64,000 nucleotides of DNA from Prunus persica (Eukaryota; Streptophyta; Magnoliopsida; Rosales; Rosaceae), in assembly GCF_000346465.2 (NCBI RefSeq), contig NC_034013.1, forward strand, positions 7,750,216 through 7,814,215. Direction: 5' to 3'. A model generated the notes under the pieces. The model saw only the letters and a program-made list of their open reading frames with translations, was not told the DNA's origin and made no database searches. A program made the position numbers and the translations under genes. Below are positions 58,101 through 64,000 of this stretch, piece by piece (the first letter of the stretch is position 1; each line of letters begins with the position of its first letter).

Positions 58101-58890
58101 CTCCCAAAAGACCACACTAGACCAGTCTCTAATGGTGGATCCACAGAGGCGCAAGGAGGCACAGGTGCACCTCCCCTCGCCAAAAAATACCATAGAAGTC
58201 AGTCATCTTGAGCTCTTGGGCTGCTGGGTGCTGGGCAAGAATGCCCACAACCTATTGTGGAAAGATTGGAGTGAAGAGCAACAGCAGCAAGCGCAATCTA
58301 TTTTTATGTTTAATGACCTGGCCAAAATGAATCATTTTGGACCAGATCAATTAATATGCTTTAAAATCTTTGTGTGCATTACACGTGTTTAATTTTTGTT
58401 CTATTAAAGACCACATCTGGCTCAGCTTTAGTTTGAGGGTAGAATAGTCATTAGAGTTTGATGGCTTAACCTAGAAACACTTTGATATATATAAAAGCAC
58501 ATATTGAACATAAAAATCCTGTTGAATTATTAATTTAATTATTTATTGATTTAATCTTCGACATAAGGAAATAAATTGCAAGTTCTTCTTTTCTTTTTTT
58601 TTCTTTTCCCTGAATATATAAATTGCACATTTATAACAAGCGAATTTTGTTAGTTCAAATCATGAATCTACATATCATGCAAGTTTTTCAAAACAAAAAA
58701 TAAAAAAATTCATCAGTCAATTTTTTTAATTAATAAAAAAATGTTATTTCTTTCATGAATTATGAATAATAATAGTATCAATTCAATTATACAGGTTATT
58801 TTTGTCTAAACAACTGACAATTTCCAAAGTAAATTTTTTTGTTGTGTGGAACAGTTAGCCTTTGAAATATTGCATCTCCTCTTAAAAATT
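55154..58890. other. Intergenic region, probably old repeat DNA
   Basis: No gene is supported. 56940-57260 contains GGTTCGGCTATGCCTACGTC and a CTCTCT-rich leader-like stretch with TATATAAA, suggestive of an LTR or retroelement leader but with no partner in the window. 57420-58390 has open frames on both strands of biased composition and no recognised domain. Confidence 0.45.
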
Positions 58891-58899
58891 CTTGAATCC

Positions 58900-59702
58900 G
58901 CCAGTGCCAGTCTCGATGGGCTTATCAAAACACGTAGCACTGCAAAGACGCTTAGGATCCACGAAGTCTACCCCATGAACTAAGACTGGAGGACACCGCA
59001 ACTGGACTCTTACGCTTAAAGCTAATTTTAACAAATTCTACCCTAGACAAAACAATATTCAGGAAGATATTCGTACTTAAACTCCACCATTTTTTCTCCC
59101 ACCTACGAAAAGGTAACTGGTGTCCATCAAATAAGGGGATGTGTGACTTCAAACCACACGAATACAAATAAAGCGCCCCACACAATCAATATCATCACAT
59201 TTATCCACCCAAAGAACTCCTCCTAGAGTGGCCTCAATAGCTTTAGCAACGGCAATAGTCACACAGAAACCAGGAACACCCTGGAGCTAAACCCAAAAAA
59301 TGCCAAATGACAGAGACATAGAATGTGTACTCCTATCATCTGAGAGATCGGCCAACAAAATCAAATAACGCCGAAACGCCCGGTCCATATCAAGGACTCG
59401 TTTTTTATCACAATCACAAGCAAAGCACACCCAAAATCTATTGGAGTCAATTCCTTGATAGAGACATGTGCAGAGCCTTTCCATAGTTGAGAGAAGGTTC
59501 TAATGAACCCATCCCAATTGGCAAGTTGATCTGTAAGGACCTTAGTCACAAGACTATAAATGAATCCAACAAAACTATCGGAGACGTCGGAAGAACCAAT
59601 AACCACACCAACATGTTCGCGTGGTGTGAGAACCAATCGGCTCCCAAATGACCCTTCAATATCAGTAACGGTAGCATCGCGATCAGAAGCCGGAGAAGAC
59701 AT
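58900..59702 (-). pseudogene. LINE ORF1-like protein (DUF4283 plus zinc knuckle), degraded
   Basis: On the minus strand, frames join as follows. MSSPASDRDATVTDIE (59702) leads to LVTKVLTDQLANWDGFIRTF and LWKGSAHVSIKEL, a DUF4283 start. A shifted frame then gives RFWVCFACDCDKKRVL and FGIFWV, a stop (TAG at about 59287) and LQGVPGFCVTIAVAKAIEA. This is followed by CVGRFICIRVV, HQLPFRRWEKK and VEFKYEYLPEYCFV, the beginning of a CCHC knuckle. This order (DUF4283, then zf-CCHC_4) is that of plant LINE ORF1 proteins. At least three frameshifts or stops make it dead. No reverse transcriptase is recognised nearby. Confidence 0.72.
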
Positions 59703-59972
59703 GGCGACAATGGCAGGAGCCTAAAGAAGACCAGCCCCAGTCGCAAGGAAATCAAACCACCAAACCTCTAAAACTTGGCTGAAAAATTAGGGGGAGCAAA
59801 CGGCAGCTAGAAAGATCTAACACGAGCACACCAGACCCAAGGAGTATCGAGAGAGAATGGAGGATCGAACGATACTAAATAGGATCGGACCAAACCGGAC
59901 CGACTGCGTTTTTTTTTTTAAAATTATTTAAGTCCAATGCTAAATTTCTAATCTTATAACTAGTCCCCAAAC

Positions 59973-60240
59973 TGTAATAACCCAAACCTTAATTCATATT
60001 TAATTAATAATTTATTAAGAGGAAAATACAATTTTGCCCTTGGAATAATTTAGCAAAGAAAAGTTGACTTTTTGACCGAAAAGGAATTTGATAATTCCAC
60101 ATACATCGTTGCGTAGAGCACAACGAAACGAGTCCATAGACATGAAGTGGGCTCGAATCGGAGTTTTGACGAAGGAAATACGGTTAAAATATCACGATGA
60201 GCAAAATGGTAATTTGGAAAAAAATCAGATTTTAAACCTC

Positions 60241-60307
<67 letters not shown>

Positions 60308-62390
60308 GTCGCGAGCACCCCCTCCCCCCGACAGTTTTGCTTCAACCGATTGGTCGTCGACACCACAGACCGCCATCAGCTGCAAGAGCGGACCCAAACG
60401 AACGACCACCACCTCCTCTTCTCTTTTCGATCGCTCTCAGCCCATGGAACTGCCGGTGCTGGCCGGAAACTGCAGAAATCCGAGCAGTTTTGACAAAAAC
60501 TTCAACTCGCTCGTTCTCCCTCAATTCTTCTCCAAATTTATCTAGTAAGGTATGGATTTCTACCTATTTTCCATGATCTAACTGATGGTTGGGTAGGATT
60601 GCATCAATTTTGACCGTAAACAGCTCGGTTTTCGAATTGGAAATTCGGCCGGTTTTTGGCCTCCGAGTTCGGCCACTTCCGATCAATTTTTGGGGTAGGT
60701 CCAAGAACAAAAGTGGTTCCAAATATGGTGTTATACCTAGGGTAGGAGTTTGGAGCCGTGGTTTTGAGATTTTCCGGCGATGCGTAATCGCTTTGGACAC
60801 CCAACGCTGCCGGCACGTGCGGCGGCGCGTGGGCGAGGGTAGTGAAGTGACACTGTGTCTTGATGAGATCCTTAGGTTGTCACGAGGGCGTAAGAATTCA
60901 CGGATCTCAATTTGGATACCGTTTGAGCTTTGAACGGATTTTACATATTGTGCGATTTTTGGGTTCAATACTGTTGAGCCGTTGGATCGTAATCTTTTTC
61001 AGATATGTTACTCTAGACAATTTTAGAAGCGTGTAGGATTTGACGGATCGTGAATCGGAGTTCCAGATACTCCGAAATCGCCAATCCTAGGGCTAGGATT
61101 TAGAAATTGTGCGATTGTACGATCGTGATCAATCCGACCGTCCGATCGAGACAAAACACTTGGGACATGTGTCCTAGCTATATTGGACCTTCTAGCGGCT
61201 TCCGGATCATATTAGGAGGTCATGGACCAGCGGGGTCCCGGGTTAACTTTTTGGGACTTTAGCGCTTTTTGAGTCCCAAGATACTGCTAAACTATTCCAA
61301 GCTTTTATGGGCATAGGGATAACTTTAATCTGACGCACGTACTTCTAGGAGCCGGGGGTCAGGGTTTTTAAATTAATACTATATTATATTAATAGAATAT
61401 TTTGGTCATTGAATCAGGCACCCGAGCACTAGTTGATCCGCAGGAGGAACCTTCAAGAGGTCCAGCGAGCTCCGACTACCAGTGAGTGGACTCTTTGCTT
61501 TTATAAATGAATTTAAGCAATTCAGTTTCATTTACAGTATTTGATCTTGAATAAATTTTATTCAAAAATTAGTGTTATAAGTTGTTTTATGCTTTTGAAT
61601 ATTTATTTTGCATGCTGCCAAGTAGAATATCCTTTAAAGGATATAGGCAAAGAAATTCTAGTTAATTATCAGATAAATTGGCAGCATAATTTGAAAGGTT
61701 ACAGAAACTTTATATTTTCTTAAACCACCTTGTACCCAGATATTAAATGTTGCCTTCGGATTATATTGGTTGCCTTCGGTTTAGTCAGCATGCTTGATAG
61801 TTGCCTCACGAGTTCTTTGGTACTCGAACTCGTGTGGAGCGAGTAATGCGGATCAGGTGGACTACGGTTCCCTGAATCCTGTGAGTTGCAGCTCGAATTG
61901 ACCTCGTGTCACTGAGACCTGCGAGTACTTGTCACCTATGGTGATGCAAGGAATTGACGGATATAAGGAATTGACGGAAATAAATGGTACACCTAGGTGG
62001 TAGTTTTAAACTGTTTTCAATGCCTTAAGAAATTAATGTTGACCATGAGTATGCTTGACTATAATTATATAAGTGCATTGATTTCAGAAATGAGGAGAAG
62101 AATTTAGTTTGTATAACTGTTTTTACAGTGGGGTTAGTATGTTCATATGCTATTTTCTAAACTTTGTTTTTGGATCCACTCGCCCTTTTTAATGTTTTGC
62201 GCCCCCAAGCAGTAGGCGTGCACAGTGATCCACCACCGAGCCGTTTTCCATCTTCCGCGCCTTCCTTTTGATGTAGAATTTTTGTTTTGTAAAAGGATTG
62301 ACTCCTTTGTAAATTCTTAGTAGTCGCTCTGATGTTTTGCCCCTAAACTGAGAATTGAACTGTTGAAATGTATATATACGTATTGACAGG
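59973..62390 (+). mobile_element. Large LTR (plus orientation), 3' end truncated
   Basis: Begins TGTAATAACCC, a start often seen in large plant gypsy-type LTRs. The section from 61012 to about 62350 is mirrored by 62632-63906. Compared with that copy, homology ends near TGACAGG at 62384-62390, so about 250 bases of the LTR end are missing. No protease, integrase or reverse transcriptase is found, so it is a solo or partial LTR. The gypsy assignment is inference. Confidence 0.55.
60244..60304. repeat. (CT)n microsatellite
   Basis: About 30 uninterrupted CT dinucleotides inside the plus-oriented LTR-like element, at its CT-rich leader. Confidence 0.97.
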
Positions 62391-63907
62391 ACCCGATCCA
62401 AATTCCACTTTGGAATTCAAACCAAACCATGTGCGTGTCCGACACCTGGCGAATGTCAGGCACAAATGACCTATTTACCCCTCAATACAAAACATGATAA
62501 AATAACAAGGTTGACTTCTACCGAAAATTCGGCAGAGTTTCCCTTGTAACTGGCTCAGTACCAAAATATTTACACCTGTCAAAACAAGTATATAAATACA
62601 ACCAACTGCCATCATACGTATACCAACAGTTCAATTTACAGTCTAGGGCAAAATATTAGAGCGACTACTAGAAAGTTACAAAGGAGTGAACCCTTTTACA
62701 AAATAAAAATCCTACATCAAAGAAAGGCGCGGAAGATGGGAAGTGGCCCGGTGGTGGATTCCTGTGCACGTCTACTGCCTGGGGGCGCAAAACAACAATA
62801 AGGGTGAGTGAACCCAAAAACAAAGTTGAGAAAATAGTATAAGAACATACTAACTCCACTGTAAAAACAGTTATACAAACTAGCTTATTTTCGTTATTTC
62901 TGAAATCAATGCATGTATATAACTATATACATTTGAAAACAGTTTAAACTATCACCTAGGTGTACCCTTATTTCCATCAATTCCTTATAGCCGTCAATTC
63001 CTTGCATCACCATGAGTGACACATACTCGCAGGTCTCAGTGACACGAAGTCAGTCCAAGCCGCAACTCACAGGATTCAGGGGACCGTAGTCCACCTTTAT
63101 CCGCATTACTCGCTCCACACGAGTTCTAGTACCAAGGAACTCGTGGGGCAACTGTCAAGCATACTGACTAAACCGAAGGCAACATTTAATAACTGGGTAC
63201 AAGGTGATTGAAGAAAATATAAAGTTTCTGAAGCAAAACTGTTGAATAATTAACTTTCTGTAACCTTTAAAATTCTGCTGTCATTTATCTGATACTTAAC
63301 GTGAATATCTTTTTCTATATTCTTTAAAGGAGATTTCACTCGGCAGCATGCAACATAAAATATTTAACAGAATAAACAGCTTATAACTGAAACTGAACTA
63401 CTTAAATTCATTTATAAAAACAAAGAGTCCACTCACTGATAGTCCGAGCTCGCTGGACCTCTTGAAGGTTCCTCCTGCGGGTCAACTGGTGCCCGAGTGC
63501 CTGATTCAATGACCACAATATTCTATTAATACAATATAGTAGTAAATTAAAAACCCTACCCCCGGCTCTTAAAAGTACGTGCGTCAATTTAAAGTGATCC
63601 CTATGCCCATAACAGTTTTCCTTCCACGTGGGGTAATTTAGCGGTATCTTGGGACTCAAATAGCGCTGAAGTCCAAAAATTCAATCCGGAACCCCACGGG
63701 TACAATATGATCCGAATGCCGCTAGAAGGTCCAATATATTTAGAACACATGTCCCGAGGGTATTGGTGTCGATCGGACGGTCGGATTGATCACAATCCTG
63801 TAATCGCATAATTTCTCAACCCTAGCCCTAGGGTTCGCGATTTCGGAGTATCCGGGACTCCGATTCACAATCCGTCGAATCCTACACGTTTCTAAAATTA
63901 TCTAGAA
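62384..63907 (-). mobile_element. Second copy of the large LTR (minus orientation), interrupted by the next element
   Basis: Read on the minus strand it ends GGATCGGGTCCTGTCA at 62384. It matches the plus copy over 62632-63906 (for example the GTGAGTTGC...CCTCAC..., CCAGCGAGCTCGGAC and CGTGTAGGATTCGACGG blocks). Homology stops at TCTAGA, 63901-63906, where a new sequence begins. The remainder lies outside the window. Confidence 0.6.
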
Positions 63908-64000
63908 TCTATATATATAAAGCAAAAGGCAGAGAATGGTGAAACATTGATTAATCCCAAATATATCCTTTGTTAAACAAAAAATTAAAAGCACACAATT
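63908..64000 (+). mobile_element. Probable Helitron 5' end
   Basis: The break in LTR homology is followed by TCTATATATATAAAGC, directly after an A. Helitrons begin with TC, insert between A and T, and plant copies commonly begin TCTATATATATAAAG. The rest lies past the window edge, so the 3' hairpin and CTRR end cannot be checked. Confidence 0.5.

Overview
The window is AT-rich nuclear DNA from a flowering plant. Genes have GT-AG introns, untranslated leaders are rich in CT/GA runs, and transposon remnants are abundant. Gene content (plant cullin-1-like, palmitoyl-protein thioesterase, PTPMT1/DSP8-type phosphatase, DUF761 protein, B3 domain) and TE types fit a woody eudicot. A Rosaceae species is my best guess, but that is inference. 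No prokaryotic, viral or organellar gene cluster is present.

Layout: 1-1013 holds two inverted fragments of a B3-domain gene around an N gap. 1080-2613 is a CACTA-like non-autonomous element abutting a 5'-truncated, frameshifted hAT transposase pseudogene (2612-4050). 5270-6969 (minus) is an uncharacterised, possibly kelch-like gene with a homopolymer frameshift. 7235-9813 holds two non-autonomous DNA transposons with clear terminal inverted repeats. 10172-12671 (minus) is a cullin-1-like gene whose body is intronless, probably a retrogene. 16257-21908 (plus) is a 12-exon palmitoyl-protein thioesterase gene with complete splice phasing and catalytic triad. 22889-23494 is a hAT MITE with perfect 8-bp target duplications. 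24657-27953 (minus) is a six-exon DSP8/PTPMT1-like phosphatase.

About 32.2-50.5 kb is the most unusual part. A promoter-like module with paired CACGTG G-boxes is repeated at least eleven times, and short gene bodies follow five of the copies. Two of these bodies (38598-38822 and 40699-40922) have the same exon lengths and predict closely related 40-residue peptides ending in Cys-x-x-Cys. I do not recognise this family. The array has been invaded by MITEs, a complex palindromic element, and a Ty1/copia retrotransposon (45113-50180) with near-identical LTRs but six coding lesions.

53345-55153 (plus) is an intact DUF761/DUF4408-type membrane protein gene. 58900-59702 (minus) is a degraded LINE ORF1 (DUF4283/zinc knuckle). 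59973 to the right edge contains two copies of one large LTR arranged tail-to-tail, the second interrupted by a probable Helitron 5' end at 63908.

The host genes look like ordinary independent housekeeping or regulatory loci: ubiquitin ligase scaffold, lysosomal/vacuolar depalmitoylation, mitochondrial phospholipid phosphatase and a membrane-anchored DUF761 protein. They show no operon-like relationship. Most of the remaining sequence is transposon debris.
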